The notes beneath the pieces are model-generated. The model saw only the letters and a program-made list of their open reading frames with translations, was not told the origin of the DNA and ran no database searches. 64,000 bases of DNA from Pseudomonadota bacterium (lineage in GTDB: Bacteria; Pseudomonadota; Alphaproteobacteria; Sphingomonadales; Sphingomonadaceae), in the NCBI GenBank assembly GCA_029779535.1, contig JAKPAG010000004.1, forward strand, positions 62,001-126,000, read 5' to 3'. The translations under genes and the position numbers were made by a program. How positions within the stretch are numbered: position 1 is the first letter of the stretch; every line of letters starts with the position of its first letter. Shown one piece after another: positions 26,639-35,110 of this stretch.

Positions 26639-27411
26639 TTCGCGTGGCGATCGCCAACCAGAAGGGCGGGGTGGGCAAGACCACCACGGCTATCAACATC
26701 GCCACGGCCATGGCTGCGACCGGCTGGAAAGTGCTGCTGATCGACCTCGATCCGCAGGGTAACGCCTCGACCGGGATCGGCATCGGCGCGGCCGACCGCA
26801 CCACCTCGTCCTATGACTTGCTGGTCGATCAGGCCCCGCTGCCTGAATGCGTGATGCAGACCCGGATACCCGGCCTCGATATCGTGCCCGCCACGGTCGA
26901 CCTGTCTGGCGCCGAAGTGGAGCTGGTCGCGGTCGAAAATCGCACCGACCGGCTGCGCACTGCGCTCGGCGGTGAATCGGGTTACGACATTTGCTTCATC
27001 GATTGCCCGCCGTCGCTGGGGCTGCTCACCCTCAACGCCCTGTGCGCGGCTGACACGTTGCTGGTTCCCTTGCAGTGCGAGTTCTTCGCGCTCGAAGGGC
27101 TCAGCCAGCTGTTGCAGACTGTTGAACGGGTTCAACAGCGTTTCAACCCTGCGCTGGGCATTGTCGGTGTTGCTCTGACCATGTTCGATCGCCGCAACCG
27201 CCTGACTGACCAGGTCGCCGATGACGTGCGCTCGTGCCTGGGGCAACTGGTGTTCGACGCGGTGATTCCCCGCAACGTCCGCCTGTCCGAAGCGCCCAGC
27301 CACGGCCTGCCCGCGCTGGTCTATGACCACACCTGTACCGGCAGCCGCGCCTACATGGCCCTGGCGCGCGAGCTGATTTCCCGCCTGCCCGAACGAAAGA
27401 AAGCCGCATGA
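26635..27411 (+). CDS. parA: Chromosome partitioning ATPase ParA
   Basis: The product is 258 residues from the GTG at 26635, which overlaps the rsmG stop (GTGA). The deviant Walker A KGGVGKTT is at residues 10-17, followed by LLIDLDPQGNASTGIG and the Walker B-type IDCPPSLGLLT. ParA forms an ATP-dependent gradient on DNA that moves ParB-parS complexes. Chromosomal type: no N-terminal HTH domain. parB follows with a four-base overlap. Confidence 0.97.
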   Translation: MIRVAIANQKGGVGKTTTAINIATAMAATGWKVLLIDLDPQGNASTGIGIGAADRTTSSYDLLVDQAPLPECVMQTRIPGLDIVPATVDLSGAEVELVAVENRTDRLRTALGGESGYDICFIDCPPSLGLLTLNALCAADTLLVPLQCEFFALEGLSQLLQTVERVQQRFNPALGIVGVALTMFDRRNRLTDQVADDVRSCLGQLVFDAVIPRNVRLSEAPSHGLPALVYDHTCTGSRAYMALARELISRLPERKKAA

Positions 27412-28385
27412 GCGACGAAACCGTCACCCCCCAGATCGCGCCCCAGGCTGCTGCTGCGGCGAAGAAGCGCCCGCCCGCGCTGGGCCGGGGGCTGGGTGCG
27501 CTGCTCGGCGAATCGCGCCGCGAGGAGCCGCTGGTGGTCCAGCCCGATGGCGAAGGCGCGCGCGCCGCGGCAGGGCAGGCACCGACCAGCGGGCTGGCCA
27601 CGATCCCCGTGGCTCATATCGTCCCGCTGCCCGGCCAGCCGCGACGCCATTTCGACGAGGCCGCGCTGGAAGAACTGGCCGCCTCGATCGCCGCGCGCGG
27701 GGTGATCCAGCCGGTGATCGTCACGCCGCTGGGCGGGGGGCGCTATCGCCTGGTCGCCGGGGAACGCCGCTGGCGTGCTGCGCAACGCGCGCAACTGCAT
27801 GAAATTCCTGCCATTATCCGCGATCTGAGCGAGCGCGAAGTGATGGCGCTGGCCTTGATCGAGAACCTCCAGCGCGAGGATCTCAACCCGATCGAGGAAG
27901 CGCGGGCCTATCACCGCCTGGCCGAGGACGAAGGCCTGACCCAGGCCGAGATCGCCAAGCTGGTCGACAAGAGCCGCAGCCACGTCGCCAATATCCAGCG
28001 CCTGCTGGCTCTGCCCGAAGGGGTCATGGCACTGGTCGAGACGGGCCAGCTGTCAATGGGGCATGCCCGGGCGCTGATCGGCTTGGACAATGCTCAGGCC
28101 CTGGCCGACCAGGCCGTGGCCCGGCAACTGTCGGTGCGCGAGGTTGAAAAGCTCGCGCGGCGGCGTCCGACTGCCGGTTCTGCCCCGCGCCGTGCGCGCG
28201 GTGAGCGCGATTCGGCGGCCACGGCGGATATTGCCGCGGTGCAAAGCCACCTTGAGGAGTTCCTGGGGCTGTCGGTGCGAATCAACGCCGATGCCGATCC
28301 ACGTTCGGGTGCAGTTACAATCCGTTATCGCACACTCGACCAACTGGACCTGATCTGCCAGCGGCTGACCGGCGGCGGGATCTGA
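27408..28385 (+). CDS. parB: Chromosome partitioning protein ParB
   Basis: The 325-residue protein has the ParB/Spo0J N-terminal CTP-binding domain with GERRWRAAQRA (C-motif 2) and ENLQREDLNPIEEARAYHRL (C-motif 3). A central HTH (LTQAEIAKLVDKSRSHVANI) recognises parS, and a C-terminal dimerisation region follows (HLEEFLGLSVRINADA). It forms CTP-gated clamps on the parS sites at 24057-26559. The N-terminal ALGRGLGALLGE is the typical ParA-contacting segment. Confidence 0.97.
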   Translation: MSDETVTPQIAPQAAAAAKKRPPALGRGLGALLGESRREEPLVVQPDGEGARAAAGQAPTSGLATIPVAHIVPLPGQPRRHFDEAALEELAASIAARGVIQPVIVTPLGGGRYRLVAGERRWRAAQRAQLHEIPAIIRDLSEREVMALALIENLQREDLNPIEEARAYHRLAEDEGLTQAEIAKLVDKSRSHVANIQRLLALPEGVMALVETGQLSMGHARALIGLDNAQALADQAVARQLSVREVEKLARRRPTAGSAPRRARGERDSAATADIAAVQSHLEEFLGLSVRINADADPRSGAVTIRYRTLDQLDLICQRLTGGGI

Positions 28386-28578
28386 GATCCGCGGAATTGC
28401 GGGATTCGCCTGGGCAAGGTGTTAACGAATAGCCCGATCCTGTTAACCATGATCAAAAGCAAAGGCTGAACATCGCAGTTCTACTTAGGGTCCTGCGAAT
28501 GGGGGCAAGCCGTCCATTCGGGGCGGCGCATTCCCGCGCTGCATTGCTCGTGAATGCTTATAAGGGACCAGGAAATTT
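28386..28578 (+). promoter_or_regulatory. Upstream region of the pilin candidate, with TTAAC direct repeats
   Basis: This 193-base gap follows parB and precedes the DUF4402 gene. TTAACGAA (28422-28429) and TTAACCAT (28443-28450) lie in the same direction exactly 21 bases apart. TTAACCAT is the half-site recognised by CtrA in Caulobacter. A GATTC methylation site lies at 28403. AGGA precedes the downstream ATG by seven bases. CtrA control is an inference. Confidence 0.4.
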
Positions 28579-29088
28579 ATGCGTATTTCGCTTCGTCTTG
28601 CTGTTGTCGGCGCCGCGCTGGGCGCCTTGTCGATCGCTTCGGCCGCCAACGCTGCCACCTCCGCGACCGCCACTGCCACCGCTGAAGTGCTGAGCACCCT
28701 GTCGGTGTCGGCTGACAGCGCCCTCGACTTCGGCCAGATCGCTGCCAACACCGGCGGTACCGTGACCGTGAACGCCGATTCGACCGTGTCGAAGACCGGC
28801 GCGTTGGTTTCGACTGGCACCCGCGCGCCTGCCAGCTTCACCGTCGTGGGTAGCAAGGGCGCAATGGTGGCCGTGACGCTGCCGACCAGCGCCGCGACGC
28901 TGACCCGCTCGAACGGCACGGAAACGATGAGCCTGTCGGGCTGGAACAGCAACCCGAACGGCGCCTTCCAGCTGGATGCCACGACCGGTTCGGCGACCTT
29001 TGCGGTCGGCGGCACGCTGACGGTTGGCAACGCCCAGGTTGCCGGCGTCTACAGCGGCACTTTCAACGTCTCGGTTGAATACCAGTAA
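28579..29088 (+). CDS. DUF4402 domain protein, probable pilin or surface subunit
   Basis: The 169-residue protein has a signal peptide (about residues 1-26, ending SAANA) and a mature beta-rich, Ser/Thr/Ala/Gly-rich sequence without cysteines. The DUF4402 pattern is visible: ATATAEVLSTLSVSADSALD, FGQIAANTGGTVTV, and the end GVYSGTFNVSVEYQ with alternating strand residues and a penultimate tyrosine, as in donor-strand-assembled fimbrial subunits. The next genes encode a periplasmic chaperone and an usher-like protein, supporting a pilus role. A strong hairpin follows the stop. Confidence 0.78.
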   Translation: MRISLRLAVVGAALGALSIASAANAATSATATATAEVLSTLSVSADSALDFGQIAANTGGTVTVNADSTVSKTGALVSTGTRAPASFTVVGSKGAMVAVTLPTSAATLTRSNGTETMSLSGWNSNPNGAFQLDATTGSATFAVGGTLTVGNAQVAGVYSGTFNVSVEYQ

Positions 29089-29122
29089 GTCCGATCCGTC
29101 CAACGGACGGGTTTGACCAGGC

Positions 29123-29155
29123 AAGGGCCGCATCCGCAGCGCGGGTGCGGCCCTT
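29123..29155 (+). terminator. Hairpin terminator or attenuator after the pilin candidate
   Basis: A 15-base stem (29123-29137 with 29141-29155, one G-T wobble) encloses AGC and is followed by TCGC, not a long T-tract. Placed between subunit and chaperone genes, it could give high subunit and lower assembly-protein expression. Confidence 0.65.
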
Positions 29156-29207
29156 TCGCTTGTCCGGCTCTGGCGCGTGATTATCCGAAAATTAACCCTG
29201 ATTTCCT

Positions 29208-29234
29208 AGACCCTACGCAGATTTGCGTGGGTCT
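29208..29234 (+). repeat. Hairpin upstream of the chaperone gene
   Basis: AGACCC-T-ACGCA (29208-29219) pairs with TGCGT-GGGTCT (29224-29234), leaving one bulged T and a GATT loop. It ends 37 bases before the chaperone ATG. TTAACCCT (29192-29199) lies just upstream. It may be a leader structure of a separate transcript or a second attenuator. Confidence 0.45.
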
Positions 29235-29271
29235 GACTTGGTCCCGCGTTCACTTGTCGCAGGGACTGCCG

Positions 29272-30108
29272 ATGCCGAATATCCAGCTTTTCCGCCGTTT
29301 TGCCATGACCGCCGCCGTGCTTGCCGCACCGCTGCTGGCTGTGCCAGCCCAGGCCCAGGGCGACCTGCTGGTCGCGCCGACGCGGGTGGTGCTGACGGGC
29401 GGCGGCAATGCCGAACTGGTGCTGAGCAACATCGGCACCACCGAGGCGACCTATCGCATCGGCGTGGAACTGCGCCGGATGACCGATGACGGCGATTTCG
29501 TCGAAGTCAACGATACCGAGGCCAACGCGACCGAAAAGGCCGCGGCCGAGATGGTCCGCTATGCCCCGCGCCGCATCACGCTGTTGCCCGGCCAGCCGCA
29601 GTCGGTCCGCTTGTCGGCCCGGCCCGCGCCGGAACTGCCCGACGGCGAATACCGCGTCCACATGAGCTTCCGCGCGATTCCCCCCGCGCTGAGCCCGGAA
29701 GAGGCGCAGAAGCAGGCCGCCGCCGGCGGGCTGATGATCCGGCTGACTCCGGTCTATGGCATCACCATCCCGGTCTTCGTCCGCAAGGGCCAGCTCCAGG
29801 CCGGGGCGAGCCTTGCCAATCCGCATCTGGTCAAGTCAGGCAACGATTCCTTCCTTGAAGTCACGGTCAACCGCAGCGGTAACCGTTCGGTCTATGGCGA
29901 GCTGATCGGCAAGTCGGCGCGCGGCGAGGCGCTGTTCAACCTGCGCGGCGTGGCGGTCTATCCCGAAGTGGCAGCGCGCAGTGTGCGGATCCCGCTGAAC
30001 CCCGAACAGCAAGCCCGGATCGCTGCTGGCCCGGTGAAGATCGAATACCGCGAGATGCCTGAAAACGGCGGACAGCTGATCGCCGAAATGACGTCGGCCA
30101 TTCGCTAA
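29272..30108 (+). CDS. Fimbrial periplasmic chaperone (PapD-like)
   Basis: The product is 278 residues with a signal peptide (to about residue 29, PAQAQ). An immunoglobulin-like chaperone domain begins GDLLVAPTRVVLTGGGNAEL and includes TYRIGVELRRMTDDG and the edge-strand segment MVRYAPRRITLLPGQPQSVRL. In family members that segment donates a strand to nascent subunits. Later motifs such as ITIPVFVRKGQLQAG match. ATG 29272 gives the signal peptide. It should shuttle the DUF4402 subunit to the usher-like protein 38 bases downstream. Confidence 0.83.
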   Translation: MPNIQLFRRFAMTAAVLAAPLLAVPAQAQGDLLVAPTRVVLTGGGNAELVLSNIGTTEATYRIGVELRRMTDDGDFVEVNDTEANATEKAAAEMVRYAPRRITLLPGQPQSVRLSARPAPELPDGEYRVHMSFRAIPPALSPEEAQKQAAAGGLMIRLTPVYGITIPVFVRKGQLQAGASLANPHLVKSGNDSFLEVTVNRSGNRSVYGELIGKSARGEALFNLRGVAVYPEVAARSVRIPLNPEQQARIAAGPVKIEYREMPENGGQLIAEMTSAIR

Positions 30109-30146
30109 ACATCTATCAGAAAACGGAAAAATAGCGAACTGACGTC

Positions 30147-32837
30147 ATGATCCGGCGCCTTCCCACCCTGGCCAAGGCCGCTGCTCTGCTGGCAGCGGCT
30201 TTCGGCGTTTGGGTGAGCGCGCCGGCGCAGGCGAAGGACTGGGCGCCCGATCCCGAGGATCAACTGCTGCTGGAACTGCGCAGCGGGGCCTATCGCCTGG
30301 GCGAGCCGCTGCGCGGCTACCAGACCCCGCAGGGCGTCTGCGTCGACTTTGCCGACCTGATCCAGGCGCTCGACCTGCCGGTACGACTTGACAAGAAGTC
30401 GCGCCGCGCAACCGGGTGGCTGTTTGCGGAGGATCAGCGGCTGATCCTCGACCGTGATTCAAATACAGTACAAACCGTGAACAGTTCGCGCGGGATCGCC
30501 GCCGGGGCGATTGTCGATACCCCGGAAGGCTGGTGCATGGACCTGGCTGCCCTGTCCACCTGGATGGGCGTCCGGTTCAAGGCGGATCTGGGCAATCTCG
30601 CGATCAAGCTGGAATCCGATCGCAAGCTGCCGTTTCTTGAAGCGATCGAGCGGAGAAGTCGCGCCGCGCGACTTCGCAGCCCGGCGCTGGCCGAATTCGA
30701 TCTGGCCAAGCTGCCGCAAGCGCAGGCGCCCTACCAGAACTGGCGCACCCCATCGGTCGATGTGCAGATCCAGGGGCAGTGGAACAACCGCAGCGGCGCG
30801 ACCATGCAGTACGAAGCGCTTGCCGCCGGCGAGGCGCTGGGGATGAGCTTTACCGCGCGCCTGGCCGGGAATGACGGCCTTTCGCCAGATTCGCTGCGCC
30901 TGCGCCTGTTCCGCAACGATCCCGAAGGCGGCATGCTCGGCCCGATGCAGGCCACCCAGGTCGCGCTGGGCGATGTCGAGACGCTGCGCGGTGGGCTGAC
31001 CGGGCAGGGGACCTATGGCCGCGGGGTGTTCATCTCGAACCAGCCGCTGGCGCGCGGCGCGCGTTTTGGCCTGACCTCGCTGCGCGGCACGCTGCCGGCC
31101 GGCTGGGACGCCGAACTCTACCGCAATGGTGAGCTGCGCGCCTTCCAGGCCGATCGCGGCGATGGGCGCTACCAGTTCGACGATATCGAACTGCTGTTTG
31201 GCGATAACGACTTCGAAGTGGTGCTCTATGGTCCGCAGGGCCAGATCAAGCGCGAGCGTTCGTCGATGCCGGTCGGGCAGGACAACGTCACGCCGGGGCA
31301 GACGCAATACTGGGCCGGGGTGCTCGATTCGCACCGCGACCTGATCGACCTGTCGCGCACTTTCGTAAGTCCGCAGACCGGCTGGCGCTGGGGCGTGGGG
31401 GTGGAACGCGGGATCGACCGACGAACCACGCTGGGCCTGGAATACCAGAGCCTGATGCTGGGCGGACGCCGCCGCCACTATCTGGAAGCCACCCTGCGCC
31501 GCGGCGTGGGGCCGATGCTGCTCGAAGTGGCTGGCGCGCGCCAGCTCGGCGGTGGCCGCGCGCTGCGCGCCGATGCGCTGGGCCGGCTTGGTCCGGTGCG
31601 CTTCGATGCGCAGGTGCTGTGGGTCCAGGGCGACTTCGAAAGCGAACTGGTCACCGCGCAGCAGCGCCGGGAATACAGCCTGCGGCTCAATTCCACGCTG
31701 CACCTTGGCAACTGGCGCCTGCCGGTGGAGGGGGCGGTGCGCCAGACGCTGACCCGCGACGGGACAAAGGTTAACGAATGGTTAGTGCGCGGCGCCTTCC
31801 ATGCCGGCCGGGTGACACTGACGGCCGAACTGCTGCGCCGCAGCGCCAGCGGCCCGGCGCTGGGCCTGGCGCGCGACGACATGGGGACGAAGCTCAACCT
31901 GATCGGCAACACCGCGCTTGGCGGGGTGCGGCTGCGCGGGACGACCCGGTTCGCGCTGTCCGGCCCGCGCCAGGGGTTCGAAGCGGTGCAGCTGGTGGCG
32001 GAAAAGGGGCTGGGCCGCGCTTCGACCCTGCGCGGCGGCTATGAGTATGACAAGACCGCCGGGCGCGGGGAATGGATGCTCGGCTATGTCCAGCAGTTCC
32101 GCCGGTTTGCCCTGCGGGCCGAAGCGCGCGCCGACAGCAACGGGCGCAAGAGCCTGGGCCTGACCCTGGGCTTCAGCCTGGGGCCGGATCCGGTCGATGG
32201 CGGCTGGCGCATGTCGCGCCAACGGCTGGCCGAGGACGGCCAGGCGAGCATTGAGGTGTTCCGCGACGACAATGGCGATGGCTATCGCCAGCCCGGCGAA
32301 GCGGCGGTCGAAGGGGTGAACATCGAAGCGGGCTTCCGACACGCCGATCGGGCCACCAACCAGGCCGGCCGCGCGGTGATCGACGGGCTGATGCCCTATG
32401 TTCCCGTGCTGGTATCGATCGACGCGGGCACGCTCCCCGATCCGCTGCTCCAGCCAAAGGGCAAGGGCATGGTGGTGGTGCCGCGTCCGGGCGTGGCGGC
32501 CCGGGTGGTGCTGCCGCTCGCCCCGACCGGCGAGATCGAGGCCGTGCTGCTTGGCCCGGACGGCGAACCGCGCGCCGGGGTGCCGGTCGAACTGGTCGAT
32601 GCGAGCGACCGGACCGTGCTGACTGCGCCGAGTGACTTCGACGGCTATCTGCTGTTCGATTCGGTGCCCTATGGCCAATATCGCCTGCGGGTGGCGGCGG
32701 GCAGCGCGGCGGTGCTGGGCGTGCGGGCAGAACTGGGCGGGTCGTTCAGGCTCGATCGTGACCATGCCTCGCTCCGGCTCGGGCGGCTGCGGCTGGTGTC
32801 GGACGCCCCGGCGCAAGTCGCGGCCAGCGGTTCTTAA
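30147..32837 (+). CDS. Usher-like outer-membrane protein with C-terminal SdrD-B-like domains
   Basis: The 896-residue protein has a signal peptide (about 1-29, ending PAQA) and an N-terminal periplasmic region with YQTPQGVCVDFADLIQALDLPV and TPEGWCMDLAALSTWMG. From about residue 200 to 690 it shows beta-strand-rich barrel-like sequence (for example GWRWGVGVERGIDRRTTLGLEYQSL). The last 190 residues contain VFRDDNGDGYRQPGEAAVEGV, an SdrD B-like calcium-loop motif, and a carboxypeptidase-regulatory-like domain ending LFDSVPYGQYRLRVA. It resembles outer-membrane ushers only distantly, so the assignment leans on the chaperone and pilin neighbours. Confidence 0.7.
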   Translation: MIRRLPTLAKAAALLAAAFGVWVSAPAQAKDWAPDPEDQLLLELRSGAYRLGEPLRGYQTPQGVCVDFADLIQALDLPVRLDKKSRRATGWLFAEDQRLILDRDSNTVQTVNSSRGIAAGAIVDTPEGWCMDLAALSTWMGVRFKADLGNLAIKLESDRKLPFLEAIERRSRAARLRSPALAEFDLAKLPQAQAPYQNWRTPSVDVQIQGQWNNRSGATMQYEALAAGEALGMSFTARLAGNDGLSPDSLRLRLFRNDPEGGMLGPMQATQVALGDVETLRGGLTGQGTYGRGVFISNQPLARGARFGLTSLRGTLPAGWDAELYRNGELRAFQADRGDGRYQFDDIELLFGDNDFEVVLYGPQGQIKRERSSMPVGQDNVTPGQTQYWAGVLDSHRDLIDLSRTFVSPQTGWRWGVGVERGIDRRTTLGLEYQSLMLGGRRRHYLEATLRRGVGPMLLEVAGARQLGGGRALRADALGRLGPVRFDAQVLWVQGDFESELVTAQQRREYSLRLNSTLHLGNWRLPVEGAVRQTLTRDGTKVNEWLVRGAFHAGRVTLTAELLRRSASGPALGLARDDMGTKLNLIGNTALGGVRLRGTTRFALSGPRQGFEAVQLVAEKGLGRASTLRGGYEYDKTAGRGEWMLGYVQQFRRFALRAEARADSNGRKSLGLTLGFSLGPDPVDGGWRMSRQRLAEDGQASIEVFRDDNGDGYRQPGEAAVEGVNIEAGFRHADRATNQAGRAVIDGLMPYVPVLVSIDAGTLPDPLLQPKGKGMVVVPRPGVAARVVLPLAPTGEIEAVLLGPDGEPRAGVPVELVDASDRTVLTAPSDFDGYLLFDSVPYGQYRLRVAAGSAAVLGVRAELGGSFRLDRDHASLRLGRLRLVSDAPAQVAASGS

Positions 32838-32885
32838 TCGCGCGATTAAATTCGGCTTGACCCGGCCCGCGACCGCGCCTTAACC
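32834..32885 (+). promoter_or_regulatory. Palindrome and promoter upstream of acyl-CoA dehydrogenase
   Basis: TTAATCGCGCGATTAA (32834-32849) is a perfect 16-base palindrome spanning the usher stop codon. Eight bases later a promoter-like TTGACC (32857-32862) is followed after 17 bases by TTAACC (32880-32885). The arrangement suits a dimeric repressor, such as a TetR-type regulator of fatty-acid genes, but no regulator is encoded nearby. Confidence 0.45.
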
Positions 32886-32925
32886 CTTGGGGCAATCCGC
32901 AAGACCCGAGAGAGGAAAGACGCCC

Positions 32926-34080
32926 ATGTCGCTCGATAGCCTGAACCGCACCTGCTATACCGAGGATCACGAAGCGTTCCGCGCCACCGTGCGCCGCTTC
33001 GTGGCCGAACAGCTTGAACCCCACGCCGCCAAGTGGGACGAAGACGGAATCATTCCCAAGGATGTCTGGCCCAAGGCGGGCGAACTGGGCCTGCTCTGCC
33101 CGACCGTGCCCGAAGCCTACGGCGGGCTGGGACTGGATTTCGGCTATAACGCCATCATCGACGAGGAAATCGGTTATGGCACCGACGTTGCCACCGGCTT
33201 CTCGCTGCAGTCGGACATCGTCGCCAACTACCTGATCCAGTATGGCTCGGAAGAGCAGAAGCAGACCTGGCTGCCCGCGATGGTCAGCGGCGAGATCGTT
33301 ACCGCCATCGCGATGACCGAACCGGGCACCGGCTCGGACCTGCAGGCCCTGCGCACCACGGCCAGGAAGGATGGCAACCACTATGTCATCAACGGCAGCA
33401 AGACCTACATCACCAATGGCCAGAACGCCGACCTGATCCTGGTCTGCTGCAAGACCGATACCGAAGTGCAGCCGGCGTGGAAGGGCGTCTCGATCGTCCT
33501 GGTCGAAGCCACCCGCGACGGGTTCAAGCGCGGCCGCAACCTCGACAAGGTCGGGCTGGATGCCGCCGATACCTCGGAACTGTTCTTCGAGGACGTGCGC
33601 GTGCCGATCACCAATTGCCTGGGCGAGGAAGGCAAGGGCTTTATCTACCTGATGAGCGAGCTGCCGCAGGAACGCCTCGGCATCGCCATTTCGGCGCAGA
33701 CCGCCGCCCAGCGCGCCTTCGACATGACCGTTGAATTCACGCGCGAGCGCAAGGCGTTCGGCAAGCCGGTGCTCGACTTCCAGAACACCCGCTTCGTGCT
33801 GGCCGACCTCAAGGCCAAGCTTCAGGTCGGCTGGGCGCACATCGACTGGTGCATCGCCCGCCACATCAAGCACGAGCTGACCCCGGTCGAAGCCTCGGGC
33901 GCCAAGCTGTGGCACACCGAGCTGCAGGGCGAAGTGGTCGACAAGTGCCTGCAGCTGCACGGCGGCGCCGGGTTCATGAACGAATATGCCATCGCCAAGC
34001 AGTGGCGCGGCGCGCGCGTCACCCGGATCTTCGGCGGGACCAGCGAAATCATGAAGGAACTGATCGGGCGTTCGCTCTGA
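32926..34080 (+). CDS. Acyl-CoA dehydrogenase
   Basis: The 384-residue flavoenzyme carries the ACAD signatures: AIAMTEPGTGSDLQALRTTA (FAD/substrate binding), GSKTYITNGQNADLILV, and the C-terminal QLHGGAGFMNEYAIAKQWR with IFGGTSEIMKELIGRSL. It introduces the alpha-beta double bond in acyl-CoAs during beta-oxidation; chain length is not predictable. The ATG at 32926 follows a GAGAGGAAAG ribosome-binding site. A strong terminator follows. Confidence 0.93.
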   Translation: MSLDSLNRTCYTEDHEAFRATVRRFVAEQLEPHAAKWDEDGIIPKDVWPKAGELGLLCPTVPEAYGGLGLDFGYNAIIDEEIGYGTDVATGFSLQSDIVANYLIQYGSEEQKQTWLPAMVSGEIVTAIAMTEPGTGSDLQALRTTARKDGNHYVINGSKTYITNGQNADLILVCCKTDTEVQPAWKGVSIVLVEATRDGFKRGRNLDKVGLDAADTSELFFEDVRVPITNCLGEEGKGFIYLMSELPQERLGIAISAQTAAQRAFDMTVEFTRERKAFGKPVLDFQNTRFVLADLKAKLQVGWAHIDWCIARHIKHELTPVEASGAKLWHTELQGEVVDKCLQLHGGAGFMNEYAIAKQWRGARVTRIFGGTSEIMKELIGRSL

Positions 34081-34100
34081 TCGGTTGATCCCTGAATGCA

Positions 34101-34130
34101 ACAAGGCCCCGGAGCGATCCGGGGCCTTGT
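34101..34130. terminator. Strong hairpin terminator after acyl-CoA dehydrogenase
   Basis: A perfect 13-base stem (34101-34113 with 34118-34130) encloses loop GCGA, followed by CATATC. It separates the dehydrogenase from the convergent glycine-zipper gene and can act in both directions. Confidence 0.8.
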
Positions 34131-34152
34131 CATATCTGGCTGGCGTAGCCGG

Positions 34153-34980
34153 TCAGTCGATGCGGACGCGCTTGTCCGGGACGATCCGCACCCGCTTGTC
34201 AGGCACGGGACGGTGGATCACCCGGCGCTTGGCTTTCACCGGCACCCATTCCTCGGTCACGATCGTTTCCTTGCATTCGCGCTGGGGGCGGGCCGCGCCC
34301 TGCTGCTGAATCATCATCACCGGCACCATCATCATCACCGGCTGCATAGCATAGCCATAGGTCACGCCCGGCTGGGCATGGCCATAGGAGCCATAGCCAT
34401 AGGGCTGCTGGCGGGCCAGGTAGTCCTCAAGATAGCTTTCGCAGTAATCGCGCGAGCGATTGCGATCCGCCGAATTGCCGATCGCGCCGCCGGCCACGCC
34501 GCCAACCACGGCCCCGGCCACGGTGCCCACAGTGCGATTGCCGCGCCCGGCCACCCGGTTGCCGACCACGCCGCCTACCACGCCGCCCAGCACCGCGCCC
34601 AGCGTGGTGCTCTTCTTGCCAGCGGGATAGCGGCGGCGGCATTCATCCAGCCAGTCGGCCCGGGCGGCCTGCCAGGCGGGATGGTCCCAGCCCGGCGCGG
34701 CCCCGGGGGCAACCTGGGCGGGCGGTGCCATGACCGGCGGCATCGGCCGCTGCTGCGGCAGCGGCGCCGCCATTGGCGGGGCGACACGGGGAATGGCCGG
34801 GGCCGGCAGCGGCGCGGCGATCGACGGCGCGGGCATGGGCGGCATCGGCACGGCATTGCCGAACACGCGGCCTTCCGCATCCATGACGCCAGTGGTGGGC
34901 GCGATCTGGGCCTGGGCGGTTCCGGCCAGCGTCAGGGCGCCAACCAGGCCAAGCGGCGAAACGAGAAGGCGGAGCGACAT
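34153..34980 (-). CDS. Glycine-zipper 2TM domain protein, exported
   Basis: The product is 275 residues with a signal peptide (ending GTAQAQ), then a long proline/alanine/methionine-rich segment (residues 45-95). A glycine-zipper membrane domain follows (GAVLGGVVGGVVGNRVAGRG and GAVVGGVAGGAIGN). The region DYCESYLEDYLARQQPYGYG-like and Tyr/Gln/Met-rich sequence leads to a basic tail with the repeat PDKRVRI. Glycine-zipper proteins associate with the outer membrane or its stress response. The individual function is unknown. Confidence 0.72.
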   Translation of the reverse strand: MSLRLLVSPLGLVGALTLAGTAQAQIAPTTGVMDAEGRVFGNAVPMPPMPAPSIAAPLPAPAIPRVAPPMAAPLPQQRPMPPVMAPPAQVAPGAAPGWDHPAWQAARADWLDECRRRYPAGKKSTTLGAVLGGVVGGVVGNRVAGRGNRTVGTVAGAVVGGVAGGAIGNSADRNRSRDYCESYLEDYLARQQPYGYGSYGHAQPGVTYGYAMQPVMMMVPVMMIQQQGAARPQRECKETIVTEEWVPVKAKRRVIHRPVPDKRVRIVPDKRVRID

Positions 34981-35110
34981 GGCAATCCCCTGTTAAAGCC
35001 GGAGCGATTCCCGGTGTTAACGCGGAATTTAGCATCGCCTGCCCCGCGAAACCAAGGCAGGGGCGGCCACTGTCTTGCGCCTGTCCCGTTTCGGAGCAGG
35101 CTGCGTGGGG

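Noticed and set aside
28559..28564. A TATAAG sequence as the promoter of the pilin candidate
   Set aside because: It lies only about 20 bases from the ATG, overlaps the ribosome-binding region, and no -35 lies at the normal distance.
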